Of a stretch of DNA of 33,248 nucleotides, positions 15,788 through 25,264 are shown piece after piece. This stretch comes from Nocardia arizonensis (GTDB lineage: Bacteria > Actinomycetota > Actinomycetes > Mycobacteriales > Mycobacteriaceae), in NCBI RefSeq assembly GCF_001310275.1, contig NZ_LGYZ01000013.1, positions 1 to 33,248 of the forward strand, given 5' to 3'. Position numbers and translations under genes: made by a program. Below the pieces are notes generated by a model. The model had not been told where the DNA came from. It ran no database searches and was given only the letters and a program-made list of their open reading frames with translations. The stretch's first letter is position 1. Each line of letters starts with the position of its first letter.

Positions 15788-17278
15788 TCAAAAGTTTTCG
15801 GATCCGTCGGGCGCGGGCTCCGAATCCGGTTGTCCCACATCGCCCTCCGGCTGAGCCCCGGTGGGCGCGGGCGCACCGGGCACCGGTTCCTCGGACACGC
15901 TCGCCCCCGGTGCGGTCACGTCGGGCACGGCCGCACCCGGCGTCGCCGACTCCGGCGCGGGCGCTTCGGATTCGGGTGCGACCGCTTCGGGCGCGGCGCC
16001 TACGCCGTTCGGACGAGCGATCGGCGGCCGAGCGCCCGGCCCGCCGACTCCGCGCGAATCCGATTGCGGGCGAACGACATCCGGCGCCAACTCCATGAGC
16101 CTGGTGAAGTCGACCACTTGGGCGCCGAGCGTCGGGGTCGCGATGATGACACCGTTGGTGAACATCCGATAGCTGCCAGCGTTCTGTGGCAGTCGCAGTT
16201 CGGGGCCCAACGGCGCGCCGACCGCGCTGCGCGCGCCGCCGATGCGCCGGTATTCGGCGGCGATGGCCGATTCGGCGGCGGCGTCGACGCGGGGATCGGT
16301 GGGCGGCTTGCCGATCGCCAGTTCGGCGGGGGCGGGGCCGACCTCGAAGGTTCCGATATCGGCGGGTTCGCCGCCGTCGGGGGTCGCGGAGTACTCCGCG
16401 CGCAGAATCCGCCCGTCGCGCAGCAGGACCGTGCCCGCGGTCGCGGCGACCGCGTCGGCGGTGCGCTGATCCTCGAGTTCGGTGCCGGGGTAGAACTGAC
16501 AGTCGGTGGTGTCGCAGGTCTGGGCGTAAGGGTATCGGTGTTCGGCCAGCGCGTAGGAGCGCGCGGCGACGGCCTGGGCGCGCAGAGCCTCGTGCGCGCC
16601 TTCGTCGGCCCAGTTCGCCTGGACTTCGGCGGGCACCAGACCGCGCAGGTAGTCCTCGACGTCGACCCGGTTCACGGTGCGCGCCGCGCCGTTCTCCAGT
16701 GCGAGGCCGAGCGCCCCGCGGTAGGCGGACCCGCCGCAGAGGGTGAGGTGTTCGGCGGCGGGTCGACCCGGATTCGGGTCGATGGGATAGACCCACGGAT
16801 CGGCGGTGGCGCCCTGCCAGAGCACCTCACCGTCGCAGCCGGCGGTGACCACGACATCGGCCTTGCCGTCGGGCAGCGCGCGCAGATGCGCGACCTGGCC
16901 AGGATCGAGCCGTCGACCCGCGACCCGCAGTCCGGTGTCGGCGCCGACATCGAGGGTGGAATCGTCCTGGGCCGTGAGCCGCACGCCGACCGTGGTCCGC
17001 GGCACGGTCCCGAACGTCGCGCCCGGGTAGTAGTGCTCGAGAATGCGTTCGGCGTTCCAGCCGTCGCGGGCGCTGTCGAAAGCGCCGAGTTGACTCATGC
17101 CCCGGCCGTGACCGGGGCCGGCTAGGGCTAGATACGGCGTGTCGCCGGGCGTGTCCCATTCCATCCACATCGTCGCGAGCAGTGCCGCCGCACCCGCGGT
17201 GACGGCGACCGCGCGGGCGGGCGCGAACACCGTTCGCGGCATCGCGACCCGTTTGCGTGATTGCGTTCTGTGCCGCAC
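15788..17278 (-). CDS. Secreted SpoIID/LytB-domain protein
   Basis: A 496-residue exported protein with an N-terminal signal-anchor (about 15-38) and a SpoIID/LytB domain. SpoIID proteins are lytic transglycosylases acting on denuded peptidoglycan glycan. The motif GHGRGMSQLGAF is at 56-67, and the core VEDYLRGLVPAEVQANW follows, with E218 aligning with the catalytic glutamate. AHEALRAQAVAARSYAL comes next. Cysteine pairs C148/C181 and C255/C260 suggest disulfides. One LGFP-like segment follows (about 350-390, SAVGAPLG to GVIIATP). The last about 90 residues are a Pro/Ala/Glu-rich tail, probably disordered. GTG at 17278 has GGAGGGAG about 6 nt upstream. It is divergent from the PGRP amidase, so the pair may remodel peptidoglycan together. 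Activity is inferred from family. Confidence 0.88.
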   Translation of the reverse strand: MRHRTQSRKRVAMPRTVFAPARAVAVTAGAAALLATMWMEWDTPGDTPYLALAGPGHGRGMSQLGAFDSARDGWNAERILEHYYPGATFGTVPRTTVGVRLTAQDDSTLDVGADTGLRVAGRRLDPGQVAHLRALPDGKADVVVTAGCDGEVLWQGATADPWVYPIDPNPGRPAAEHLTLCGGSAYRGALGLALENGAARTVNRVDVEDYLRGLVPAEVQANWADEGAHEALRAQAVAARSYALAEHRYPYAQTCDTTDCQFYPGTELEDQRTADAVAATAGTVLLRDGRILRAEYSATPDGGEPADIGTFEVGPAPAELAIGKPPTDPRVDAAAESAIAAEYRRIGGARSAVGAPLGPELRLPQNAGSYRMFTNGVIIATPTLGAQVVDFTRLMELAPDVVRPQSDSRGVGGPGARPPIARPNGVGAAPEAVAPESEAPAPESATPGAAVPDVTAPGASVSEEPVPGAPAPTGAQPEGDVGQPDSEPAPDGSENF

Positions 17279-17439
17279 TTTGGTCTCCCTCCACGCTCAT
17301 CGTCTCCGGCGGGCGTTGGCGCATTCGCCTTCACCCGCACCGGTTTCCGCGATCGGATCGGTTCGACGCAGGTCGGCATGTCGCCCCATCCGGCCGCAAT
17401 CCGAAAGCTACATTTGGGCAAACTGCCTCAACTAAAGGT

Positions 17440-17468
17440 TTAGACATGTGACAATTGTTAATTAGTGT
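17440..17468 (+). promoter_or_regulatory. Candidate promoter of the amidase gene
   Basis: TTAGAC (17440-17445), a 17-bp spacer and TAGTGT (17463-17468) fit actinobacterial -35 and -10 boxes. They lie in an AT-rich island (about 17400-17490) that stands out from the surrounding GC-rich DNA. The start codon is 74 bp further on. The spacer contains the palindrome ACAATTGT. Confidence 0.45.
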
Positions 17469-17485
17469 GGTCTGTGATGTATCGA

Positions 17486-17527
17486 GAAGCAAGCTTCGCA
17501 GTGTGTGGATGATCACTGGTTCGAACC
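17486..17527. promoter_or_regulatory. Two short dyads in the amidase leader
   Basis: GAAGC-AA-GCTTC (17486-17497) and the perfect palindrome GGTTCGAACC (17518-17527) lie between the candidate promoter and the ribosome site. They could be operator half-sites or small leader hairpins. Each is short, so this is a weak call. Confidence 0.25.
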
Positions 17528-17541
17528 GATTGGAGCAGCTC

Positions 17542-19584
17542 GTGCCATACCGCAAACCGAAACGTTCCTATGTACTGCCGGTTGTCACCTCACTTGCGGT
17601 AGCGGCCCCGCTCGCGACGCTGACGTTGAGCGACACGACGGAATACCGATCGGCCAACGACAGCGAACCCACAGCGGTTACCGCGCAACTGGCCGAGGTC
17701 GGCCTCGGCTCGGCACCAGACATCACCCTCCCGATCCGTGACCTCAGCGGTCTGGACCTGCCGGACCTGCATCTATCCGATCTGCGGACACTGCCGTTGC
17801 CCCCACCCGTCGCCGACGCGCTGCCGCGGCCGTCCGCCGCGCAGGACCCCGCGGCACCGGACCCGAGCCCCACGGTTGCCGGATCGCCGCCGATCGGCAC
17901 CACCCCCGTCCAAGGACCGACGCCCGGCTCCGTGCCGCGATCCGCGGGCGGCCTCCGCTTCATCGCCGATCCCGCCGAACCCGAACCGGGCGCCGACCCC
18001 GACACGCCCGCGCTCACGCCCGGCGCGGTGCCGCCGGAACTCCTCGGCCAGGTCGGCGCCCAGGTCAAAGAGGTGTCACGGGACACGCCGTTCAGCGTGG
18101 TCGCGCTCACCGCGCAGAACCTCGCCGACACCACGGCGATGGTGCGGGCCCGCAAAACCGACGGCGCCTGGGGGCCCTGGTACCAGACAGAACCCATCGA
18201 CACCCGGCGCAGCGATCACAGCGCCGCCGACCGTACCGCGGGCACCGAGCCGATCTACGTCGGCAACACCAATGCCGTTCAGATCCTGGTGACCCGCAAG
18301 GACGCCGCCTCCGCGCCCAAGGGCCCGCGCGCACCGGGCGGCCCAGCCGCGGTGCCGGGTCCCGACCCCGTCCATCCCGCCCGCGGCGGCGCGCCGGGCC
18401 CCGACGACGTCAACCCGGTCGTCGCGGATCTGACCGCGATACTCATCGACCCGGGCCGCGGCGCCATCGACGGCGCGTTGAACAATGTCGCCGCGGCGCT
18501 GCCCAACGGCGGACCGCAGGTCGTCAGCCGCGCGCAATGGGGCGCCGACGAATCGCTGCGCTGTGAGGACCCCACCTACGACGATCAGCTCGGCGGCGTC
18601 ACCGTGCACCACACCGCGGGCCGCAACGACTACAGCAAGGCCGAATCCGCGGGCATCGTCCGGGCGATCTACACCTATCACGCGCGCACCCTGGGCTGGT
18701 GCGACATCGGTTACAACGCGCTGGTCGACAAGTACGGCCAGATCTTCGAGGGCCGCGCGGGCGGTCTGGACCGACCCGTACAGGGCGCGCACGCCGGCGG
18801 CTTCAACGAGAACACCTCTGGCATCGCGTTCATGGGCAACCACGAATTCGAAGCGCCCACCGACGCGGCCGTCGAGGCGGCGGGCTCCTTCATCGGCTGG
18901 CGCGCCCGCGTCGCCGGACTCGATCCCAAGGGGCACACCACCATGTATTCGGAGGGCACCGAGTTCACCCCGTACGCCCAGGGCGAGGCCGTCGACCTGC
19001 CCATCGTCTTCGCCCACCGAGATGTCGGCAGCACCACGTGCCCGGGCGACGCCGCCTACGCGCTCATGGATCGCATTCGCGATATCGCGGCGAACGGCAC
19101 GGGGGCGGCGCGCCCCGGACCCGCGCGCACCGAGGCCGATCTGGCCGCACTCGCCGCGCTCACCACCCGGCTGCTCGATCTGGTCGACGAGAACGTCATC
19201 GCCCGGCACTGGTCGGACAAGGGCGCGGCGGACGGACCGCTGGGCCCGGCGGTATCGGAGCCGATGCCCGCGACGGGCGGTGCGCAATTCGCCAAGTTCG
19301 CCAACGGCTACGTCTACGCCACCCCCGAGGGAAAGGTCATCGAGGTGGTGGGCGACATCCTCACCCGATTCCTGCAATTGGGCGCGGACGGCGGCATCCT
19401 CGGTCTGCCGCTGGCCGACGCCTATCCGGTTCCCGACGGTCTGCGCGCCGATTTCCGCAACGGATCGCTGATTCTCGATCAGCTCACCGGCATCGTCACC
19501 ACGGTATGGAACACCTACAACGAGACCTATCAGCAGGAGATGAGCCGCGATCCGATCGAACCGGTGCCGGCGCCCGCAGGCTGA
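17542..19584 (+). CDS. Secreted N-acetylmuramoyl-L-alanine amidase (PGRP) with LGFP repeats
   Basis: A 680-residue exported zinc amidase, counterpart by position of Rv3811, expected to cut the amide bond between muramic acid and the stem peptide. GTG at 17542 has GGAG 6 nt upstream, and a signal peptide follows (about 1-31). A Pro-rich, low-complexity N-terminal region (about 70-310) precedes the PGRP/amidase_2 domain (about 325-520), which opens at VVSRAQWGADESL. The zinc ligands are H356 (VHHTAG), H492 (AHRD) and C500 (TTCPGD), with Y391 in DIGYN. C341 and C387 are the likely PGRP disulfide. The C terminus (about 560-675) holds LGFP-type repeats (LGPAVSEP, LGLPLADAYPVPDG) for wall binding. 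It is divergent from the SpoIID protein and ends 3 bp from the convergent HAD gene. Confidence 0.93.
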   Translation: MPYRKPKRSYVLPVVTSLAVAAPLATLTLSDTTEYRSANDSEPTAVTAQLAEVGLGSAPDITLPIRDLSGLDLPDLHLSDLRTLPLPPPVADALPRPSAAQDPAAPDPSPTVAGSPPIGTTPVQGPTPGSVPRSAGGLRFIADPAEPEPGADPDTPALTPGAVPPELLGQVGAQVKEVSRDTPFSVVALTAQNLADTTAMVRARKTDGAWGPWYQTEPIDTRRSDHSAADRTAGTEPIYVGNTNAVQILVTRKDAASAPKGPRAPGGPAAVPGPDPVHPARGGAPGPDDVNPVVADLTAILIDPGRGAIDGALNNVAAALPNGGPQVVSRAQWGADESLRCEDPTYDDQLGGVTVHHTAGRNDYSKAESAGIVRAIYTYHARTLGWCDIGYNALVDKYGQIFEGRAGGLDRPVQGAHAGGFNENTSGIAFMGNHEFEAPTDAAVEAAGSFIGWRARVAGLDPKGHTTMYSEGTEFTPYAQGEAVDLPIVFAHRDVGSTTCPGDAAYALMDRIRDIAANGTGAARPGPARTEADLAALAALTTRLLDLVDENVIARHWSDKGAADGPLGPAVSEPMPATGGAQFAKFANGYVYATPEGKVIEVVGDILTRFLQLGADGGILGLPLADAYPVPDGLRADFRNGSLILDQLTGIVTTVWNTYNETYQQEMSRDPIEPVPAPAG

Positions 19585-19587
19585 GGC

Positions 19588-20418
19588 TCACAACCACCAG
19601 CGTTCGAGGATCTGGGCCACGCCGTCGTCGCTGTTCGCGCCGGTGATCTCGTCGGCGGCGGCAATGGCCTCGACGTGCGCGTTGGCCATCGCGACACCGT
19701 GTCCGGCCATGGTAAGCATCGGCACGTCGTTGGGCATATCGCCGAAGGCGAGCACCGAGGAATGTTCGATGCCGAGCCGCAGGGCGACGGCGGCAAGACC
19801 GGACGCCTTGGTGACTCCCGGCGCGGACAGTTCGATCAGCCCGAGGTCGGTGGAGTAGGTGATGTCGGCGCGGCCGTCCACCAGCGGCGCCAGCTTGGCG
19901 CGCATATCGCCGCTGCGCGCGCCGGGCAGCCGGATCAGCATCTTGATCGCGGGCGAGTCGATGACCTCGTGCCGGGCCACGGCGGTGTCGTCGGGATTGA
20001 GCCAGGCGTGCTGGTATTCCGGCGAACTCACGAACTGCGGGGTCACCGCGTCGTGCGCCGTGGCGCCGACCCGTTCGGCGGCGAGTCCGCAACCGGGCAG
20101 CACGCGCTCGGCGATATCGGCGAGCCAGGACAGGGTTGGCACGTCGAGCGTCCGGCTCGACAGCACCTTGTCGGTGGCGCTGTCGTAGATGACCGCACCG
20201 TTGCCGCATACGCACAGCGGGGCGTAGCCGAGTCCGTCGACCACCGGGTCGATCCAACGTGGCGGTCGACCGGTCGCCAGGACGAACGGCACGCCGTCGG
20301 TGATCAGCGCGTCGACGGCGGCCTTGGTGCGCGCGGTCACCCGCTCGTCGTGATCGATCAGGGTGCCGTCCACATCGGTGGCCACCATTGTCGGTTTGGG
20401 CAGGTGCAGGGGTGTCAC
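19588..20418 (-). CDS. HAD-superfamily phosphatase, Cof type (Rv3813c-like)
   Basis: A 276-residue cytosolic HAD hydrolase with a Cof-type C2 cap. Motif I is DVDGTLID, with nucleophile D15 and acid D17. Motif II is T49 in ATGRP, the lysine is K204 in GVTKASGL, and motif IV is GDMPND (226-231). Such enzymes dephosphorylate small metabolites such as sugar phosphates or flavin nucleotides; the substrate here cannot be told. In mycobacteria the same gene (Rv3813c) lies close to the amidase gene, so synteny supports orthology. GTG at 20418 has AGGATGG about 10 nt upstream. The gene is convergent with the amidase, only 3 bp apart, with no hairpin between them. Confidence 0.88.
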   Translation of the reverse strand: MTPLHLPKPTMVATDVDGTLIDHDERVTARTKAAVDALITDGVPFVLATGRPPRWIDPVVDGLGYAPLCVCGNGAVIYDSATDKVLSSRTLDVPTLSWLADIAERVLPGCGLAAERVGATAHDAVTPQFVSSPEYQHAWLNPDDTAVARHEVIDSPAIKMLIRLPGARSGDMRAKLAPLVDGRADITYSTDLGLIELSAPGVTKASGLAAVALRLGIEHSSVLAFGDMPNDVPMLTMAGHGVAMANAHVEAIAAADEITGANSDDGVAQILERWWL

Positions 20419-20461
20419 CTATTCCATCCTGCCGGAAATCGCCGTCGACGCGCGCGCGACC

Positions 20462-21244
20462 TCACCAGCTCGGCGGACGCTGCCATGTGACATCGCCGGA
20501 GTTCGCACCCGGCTGCGGTATGGGCGCGGGCGTGTACTCGGCCCCCGCGCCGGACACGTCCGGCGCGGAATAGGCGGGCGAGGTCTGCGGATAGCCGGGC
20601 TGCGGATAGGCGGCCTGCGGATAGGCGGACTGGAGATCGCCGGGCTGCGGATAGGCAGCTTGCGGATAACCCGGCTGGGGATAACCCGGCTGCCCGTAGC
20701 CGGGAGCGCCCGCGGGCGGCGGGCGATGCGCCAGCCAGCGTCCGGTCGCGGGTACCAGCGCCAGGACCAGTGTGGCGATCGGGAACACCATGCCGATGAC
20801 ACCGCCGAGACCGCTGCTGAGCGGGGTGCTCGCGCCCGCCGGGGCCGACACCACGAAGATCAGGCTCGCGATCTGCGATATGACGGTGAGCACGCACCCG
20901 GCCGCGATCAGGGCCCGGCCCATCGACTTGCGGTTGAACAGCAGCAGCGAGCCGACGCCGAGCATGATCGCGATGACCAGACTCACCACTCCGACCACGA
21001 CCAAGAAGTCGTAGTAGTCATCGTTGCCGAGCAATCCGGTGGAGTCGTAATCGGAGTACCGCGAACCGAATTCGCTCAGCCCCATCCAAATGCTGAACCC
21101 GCCGCCGAGCACGTTCGCGACGAATCCGAGAATCGCCAGGATGCCCGCGGTGATCGCCGTGCCCGCGTTCGGCACCGCTCGGGGCAGACCGTAGGCCGGC
21201 GGATACGGGTCGTAGGCGCCCGGGTACTGCTGCGGATAGGACAT
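20462..21244 (-). CDS. Four-helix membrane protein with PGYPQ-repeat tail
   Basis: A 260-residue membrane protein. The short N terminus is rich in Tyr, Pro and Gln. Four hydrophobic segments follow (about 28-55, 78-103, 110-134 and 143-165). The C-terminal tail, about residues 176-225, is a run of PGYPQ/AAYPQ units. No enzyme motif is present. Such proline- and tyrosine-rich tails on small membrane proteins are common in actinomycete envelope proteins and often mediate interactions or self-association. No specific role can be assigned. ATG at 21244 has GGAGGGG about 6 nt upstream. It lies 43 bp upstream of the HAD start on the same strand, so the two may be co-transcribed. Confidence 0.8.
   Translation of the reverse strand: MSYPQQYPGAYDPYPPAYGLPRAVPNAGTAITAGILAILGFVANVLGGGFSIWMGLSEFGSRYSDYDSTGLLGNDDYYDFLVVVGVVSLVIAIMLGVGSLLLFNRKSMGRALIAAGCVLTVISQIASLIFVVSAPAGASTPLSSGLGGVIGMVFPIATLVLALVPATGRWLAHRPPPAGAPGYGQPGYPQPGYPQAAYPQPGDLQSAYPQAAYPQPGYPQTSPAYSAPDVSGAGAEYTPAPIPQPGANSGDVTWQRPPSW
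20585..20704. repeat. Tandem 15-bp coding repeats (PGYPQ units)
   Basis: About eight imperfect 15-bp units encode PGYPQ, AAYPQ, PGDLQ or SAYPQ in the tail of the membrane protein at 20462-21244. On the plus strand the recurring core is CTGCGGATAG or a variant. Unit number may vary between strains by slippage. Confidence 0.75.
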
Positions 21245-21422
21245 GGTCTCCCCCTCCCGCGCCGCCGCACGCGGCGCATGTCGTAGGCAAAGAATAGGTC
21301 AGTCCGGGTTCGCGCGGCGGACATGCCGTCACGCGTGTGGCATGCGCGACCGCCGTGCGCGTCCCTATGATCGGGACCTACCATTCGACGCTGGCCCGAC
21401 CAGCCGTAGGACCAGAGGACTG

Positions 21423-22400
21423 ATGACCGGCTTCCTGCTACGACGCGCTCTCAACTATGTCGTGCTGTTGCTGCTGGCCTCCTTCCTGACGTTCAGCCTG
21501 GCATCGCTGACGTTTCGGCCACTGGACAGCCTCGAACAGCGCAATCCGAGGCCACCGCAGTCGGTCATCGACGCCAAGGCCGAACAGTTACACCTCGACG
21601 ATCCGATCCCCGAGCGCTACGTGAGCTGGCTGAAGGGCATTCCGCACGGCGATTTCGGCACCACGCTGGCCGGTCAGCCGGTGAGTCAGGAACTGGGGCG
21701 TCGCGTCGCGGTGAGTCTGCGGCTGCTGATCATTGGTTCGGTGATCGGCACCGTCCTCGGCGTGCTGATCGGCGCGGCGGGCGCGATCAGACAATACAAA
21801 TTCAGCGACTACTTCACCTCGATCGTGTCGCTGCTGATCCTGAGCACCCCGATCTTCCTGCTCGCGACGCTGCTTAAATACGGTGCGCTACAGGTCAATT
21901 CGTCCACCGGCTCGCAGTTCTTCCTCTACACCGGGGAAACCTCGGCGAATCGGATCGACGGACTGTGGCCGCAATTGCTCGACCGCCTGCAACATCTGGT
22001 GCTGCCCACCGCCGCACTGGCCCTCGGCGGCATGGCCGGTTACAGCCGCTATCAGCGCAACGCCATGCTCGACGTGCTCCAGAGCGATTTCATCCGCACC
22101 GCACGCGCCAAGGGACTCACCCGCAACCGAGCGCTCTACAAGCACGGACTGCGCACCGCGCTCATTCCGATGGCCACCCTGTTCGCCTACAGTCTCGGCG
22201 GGCTCATCACCGGCGCGACCTTCACCGAGAAGATCTTCGGCTGGCACGGCGTGGGCGAATGGCTGGTCGACTCGATCAACGCGCAGGATCTGTACGTGGT
22301 GGTGACGGTGACGGCCTTCGCCGGACTCGTGGTGCTTGTGTCGGGTCTGCTCTCCGATATCGTGTACGCGATTCTCGACCCGAGGGTGCGTGTGGGATGA
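21423..22400 (+). CDS. oppB: Oligopeptide ABC transporter permease OppB
   Basis: A 325-residue inner-membrane permease of the DppB/OppB class, the same length as I recall for M. tuberculosis OppB (Rv1283c). The first helix is at about 9-30, a periplasmic loop follows (about 31-98), and five more helices make the core. The coupling EAA-type loop reads SDFIRTARAKGLTRNRAL at about 223-240 and contacts the ATPase. ATG at 21423 is preferred, with AGAGGA just upstream; the longer open frame starting at 21243 is not needed. The stop overlaps the next start as ATGA. Gene order B-C-D-A matches mycobacterial opp. The natural substrate is probably short peptides, but this is not visible in the sequence. 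Confidence 0.92.
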   Translation: MTGFLLRRALNYVVLLLLASFLTFSLASLTFRPLDSLEQRNPRPPQSVIDAKAEQLHLDDPIPERYVSWLKGIPHGDFGTTLAGQPVSQELGRRVAVSLRLLIIGSVIGTVLGVLIGAAGAIRQYKFSDYFTSIVSLLILSTPIFLLATLLKYGALQVNSSTGSQFFLYTGETSANRIDGLWPQLLDRLQHLVLPTAALALGGMAGYSRYQRNAMLDVLQSDFIRTARAKGLTRNRALYKHGLRTALIPMATLFAYSLGGLITGATFTEKIFGWHGVGEWLVDSINAQDLYVVVTVTAFAGLVVLVSGLLSDIVYAILDPRVRVG

Positions 22401-23374
22401 CCGAAGCCGAGATCATCGTCCAGGGCGCGCCCGAGGTCGCGGGCGTGGGCCGCGGGAAACTGGTGCTGCGCCGGTTCCTGCGCAACAAGCCCGCCGTCGC
22501 GGGCGGGGCGGTGCTGATCCTGCTGTTCGTCGCCTGCTACGCGCTGCCGCCGCTGCTGCCCTACGACTACCAGGAACTCGACAACACCGCGCTGATAAAA
22601 CCGCCGAGCGCGGAACATCCCTTCGGCACCACCCAGATCGGCCAGGACGTTCTCGCGCAGACCCTGCGCGGACTCCAGAAGTCGCTGGTCATCGGCATGT
22701 GCGTGGCGCTGATCTCCACCGCCATCGCGGCCACGACGGGCGCGGTGGCCGGACTGCTCGGCGGGTGGGCCGACCGGGCCATCATGTGGTTCGTCGACCT
22801 GCTGCTGGTCGTGCCGAGTTTCATCATCATCGCCATCTTCGCGCCGCGCACCAAGGGCAGCGGCTCGATCGGACTGCTCATCATCCTGCTCGCCGTCTTC
22901 GGCTGGATGATCAGCGCGCGCATCGTGCGCGGTCTGACCATGAGCCTGCGTGATCGCGAATTCGTCCGCGCCGCACGCTATATGGGCGCGCCGACGCATA
23001 AGGTGATCCTCACCCATATCGTGCCGAACATCGCCTCGATCCTCATCATCGACACCACCCTGGCCGTCGGTGCGGCGATCATGGCCGAAACGGGGCTGAG
23101 CTACCTCGGATTCGGCGTGCAACCGCCCGATGTCTCGCTCGGCTCGCTCATCGCGGCGGGCACCCGGTCGGCGTGGACCTATCCGTGGCTGTTCATGTTC
23201 TCCGGCGGGGCGCTCATCATCACCGTGGTGTGCGCGAACCTGGTCGGCGACGGCCTGCGCGACGCCTTCGACCCGAGCGCCGAGCGGGCGCGCGCGCGGC
23301 GCGCGAAAGCGTGGGTCCCGAACAACACGAAGAAGGCGGTCACCACGAATACGGAAGCGAAGGCGACGCGATGA
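22397..23374 (+). CDS. oppC: Oligopeptide ABC transporter permease OppC
   Basis: A 325-residue second permease subunit, partner of OppB. It has an N-terminal OppC_N helix (about 35-55), the typical [15 protein letters not shown] segment before the core, and five further helices. The EAA-type loop reads [18 protein letters not shown]. The C-terminal tail is basic ([10 protein letters not shown]) and extends about 35 residues beyond the last helix. It starts within the oppB stop (ATGA) and ends within the oppD start (ATGA), so all three are translationally coupled. Confidence 0.92.
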   Translation: MTEAEIIVQGAPEVAGVGRGKLVLRRFLRNKPAVAGGAVLILLFVACYALPPLLPYDYQELDNTALIKPPSAEHPFGTTQIGQDVLAQTLRGLQKSLVIGMCVALISTAIAATTGAVAGLLGGWADRAIMWFVDLLLVVPSFIIIAIFAPRTKGSGSIGLLIILLAVFGWMISARIVRGLTMSLRDREFVRAARYMGAPTHKVILTHIVPNIASILIIDTTLAVGAAIMAETGLSYLGFGVQPPDVSLGSLIAAGTRSAWTYPWLFMFSGGALIITVVCANLVGDGLRDAFDPSAERARARRAKAWVPNNTKKAVTTNTEAKATR

Positions 23375-25251
23375 CCGGCGCACAGTCGACCGCGCCGCTG
23401 CTCGAGGTCTCCGACCTGCGGGTGTCGTTTCCCAGCGAAGAAGGCCGCATCGACGCGGTGCGCGGGGTGAACTACACCGTGGCCGACGGCGAGATCCTCG
23501 CGATCGTCGGCGAATCCGGCTCGGGCAAATCGGTGTCCTCGCTCGCGGTGATGGGACTGCTGCCCGAGCAGGCGCGCGTCGCCGGTTCGATCCGCATGCG
23601 CGGGCGGGAATTGCTCGGCCTCGGCGACCGGCAGATGTCACGGTTGCGCGGCAGCGCGATCAGCATGGTCTTCCAGGATCCGCTCTCGGCGCTGACCCCG
23701 GTCTACCGGGTGGGCGACCAGATCGCCGAAGCGCTGCTCGCGCACGGGAATATGGGCCGCAAAGCGGCCGCGGCCAAGGCGGTCGAATTGCTGCGGTTGG
23801 TCGGTATCGAGGACGCCGAAGTGCGCGCCGAGTTGTTCCCGCACGAATTCTCCGGCGGTATGCGCCAACGGGTGGTGATCGCGATGGCGATCGCCAACGA
23901 CCCGGCCCTCATCATCTGCGACGAACCGACCACCGCACTCGACGTGACGGTGCAGAAGCAGATCCTCGACCTGCTGCGCAAGGCGCGCGACATCACCGGC
24001 GCGGGCGTGGTCATGATCACCCACGACATGGGGATCGCGGCGACGCTGGCCGACCGGATCGCGGTCATGTACGCGGGCAGGATCGTCGAAACCGCCGCCG
24101 CGGCCGAACTGTTCGAATCGCCGCGGATGCCGTACACGGTGGGTCTGCTCGGCTCGATCCCGCGCATGGACGGCCCGGCCCGCGCACCGCTCATCCCGAT
24201 CGTCGGCGCACCGCCCGCCATGCACGATCTGCCGCCGGGCTGCTCCTTCGCCCCGCGCTGTCCGGTCGCGATCGACGAATGCCGGGCTGCGGAACCGCCG
24301 CTGGAGATGATCGCTCCCGGTCACGGCGCCGCGTGCATTCGCACCGCAGAGGTCGGCAGCGCCGACCTGTTCGCCGCCTACCGCGGCGAAATCGCGCCCG
24401 CGGCCGCCCTTGCCGACGGCGGTGGCAACGGCGGCGGCGAGGGCAACGGCAACGCCGACGTGGTGCTGAAGGTCTCGGATCTGCGTAAGAGCTTCCCGAT
24501 CACCTCGGGTGTGGTGTTCCGCCGTCGCAAGGGCGAGGTCCGCGCGGTGGACGGCATCAGTTTCGAGGTGCGCTCGGGCCGCACGCTGGCCCTGGTCGGC
24601 GAATCAGGATCGGGCAAGTCGACCACCCTGACCCAGATCATGGATCTGGCGCGGCCGCAGGCGGGCGCCATCGAGTTCAATGGCCGCGACGTCACGACCA
24701 TGACCAGGGCGGACAAGCGCGAGGTGCGCCGGAAGATGCAGATCGTCTTCCAGGATCCGACGGCATCGCTGGACCCGCGCCTGCCGGTATTCGACGCGCT
24801 GGCCCAACCGCTGCGCATCGACGGGCGCTCGCGCGCCGAGATCGCCGAGCGGGTGCCGCGGCTGCTGCGCCAGGTCGGGCTGCGTCCCGAGTACGCCGAA
24901 CGCTATCCCGCGGACTTGTCCGGCGGCCAGAAACAGCGCATCAGCATCGCACGCGCCCTTGCCCTCGACCCTGAACTGCTCGTACTCGATGAACCGGTGT
25001 CCTCGCTCGACGTCTCCATCCAGGCCGGTGTGCTGAACCTGTTGCGCGAGTTGCAATCCGAACGCGGACTGTCGTACCTGTTCGTCTCCCACGATCTGTC
25101 GGTGGTGCGCAATCTCGCGCACGACATCGCGGTCATGTATCGCGGCAAGATCGTGGAATCCGGTCCGGCCGAGCAGATCTTCGCCGCACCGTCGCACGAT
25201 TACACCAAGGCGCTGATCGACGCGGTACCCGTCCCGGTCGTCAGCGGGTAA
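23371..25251 (+). CDS. oppD: Oligopeptide ABC transporter ATPase OppD, double NBD with cysteine domain
   Basis: A 626-residue fusion of two ATPase domains, equivalent to OppD plus OppF, as in mycobacterial OppD. NBD1: Walker A 47-54 (GESGSGKS), Q102, signature SGGMRQ 161-166, Walker B with E185, switch H218. NBD2: Walker A 410-417, signature LSGGQ 516-520, Walker B with E541, H574. Both sites look intact, although NBD1 has a variant signature. Between them is an oligopeptide C-terminal domain with C291, C297, C304 and C322 (C-x5-C-x6-C-x17-C), the pattern reported to hold a 4Fe-4S cluster in M. tuberculosis OppD. A Gly/Asn-rich linker (about 350-361) follows. NBD2 lacks a second cysteine domain. 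It powers import by OppB/OppC. Confidence 0.93.
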   Translation: MTGAQSTAPLLEVSDLRVSFPSEEGRIDAVRGVNYTVADGEILAIVGESGSGKSVSSLAVMGLLPEQARVAGSIRMRGRELLGLGDRQMSRLRGSAISMVFQDPLSALTPVYRVGDQIAEALLAHGNMGRKAAAAKAVELLRLVGIEDAEVRAELFPHEFSGGMRQRVVIAMAIANDPALIICDEPTTALDVTVQKQILDLLRKARDITGAGVVMITHDMGIAATLADRIAVMYAGRIVETAAAAELFESPRMPYTVGLLGSIPRMDGPARAPLIPIVGAPPAMHDLPPGCSFAPRCPVAIDECRAAEPPLEMIAPGHGAACIRTAEVGSADLFAAYRGEIAPAAALADGGGNGGGEGNGNADVVLKVSDLRKSFPITSGVVFRRRKGEVRAVDGISFEVRSGRTLALVGESGSGKSTTLTQIMDLARPQAGAIEFNGRDVTTMTRADKREVRRKMQIVFQDPTASLDPRLPVFDALAQPLRIDGRSRAEIAERVPRLLRQVGLRPEYAERYPADLSGGQKQRISIARALALDPELLVLDEPVSSLDVSIQAGVLNLLRELQSERGLSYLFVSHDLSVVRNLAHDIAVMYRGKIVESGPAEQIFAAPSHDYTKALIDAVPVPVVSG

Positions 25252-25264
25252 CCCAGGAGATCAC

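Noticed and set aside
22187..23641. Minus-strand open frame of 484 codons opposite oppB, oppC and oppD
   Set aside because: It is arginine-rich shadow sequence crossing three coupled genes, with no recognisable domain.
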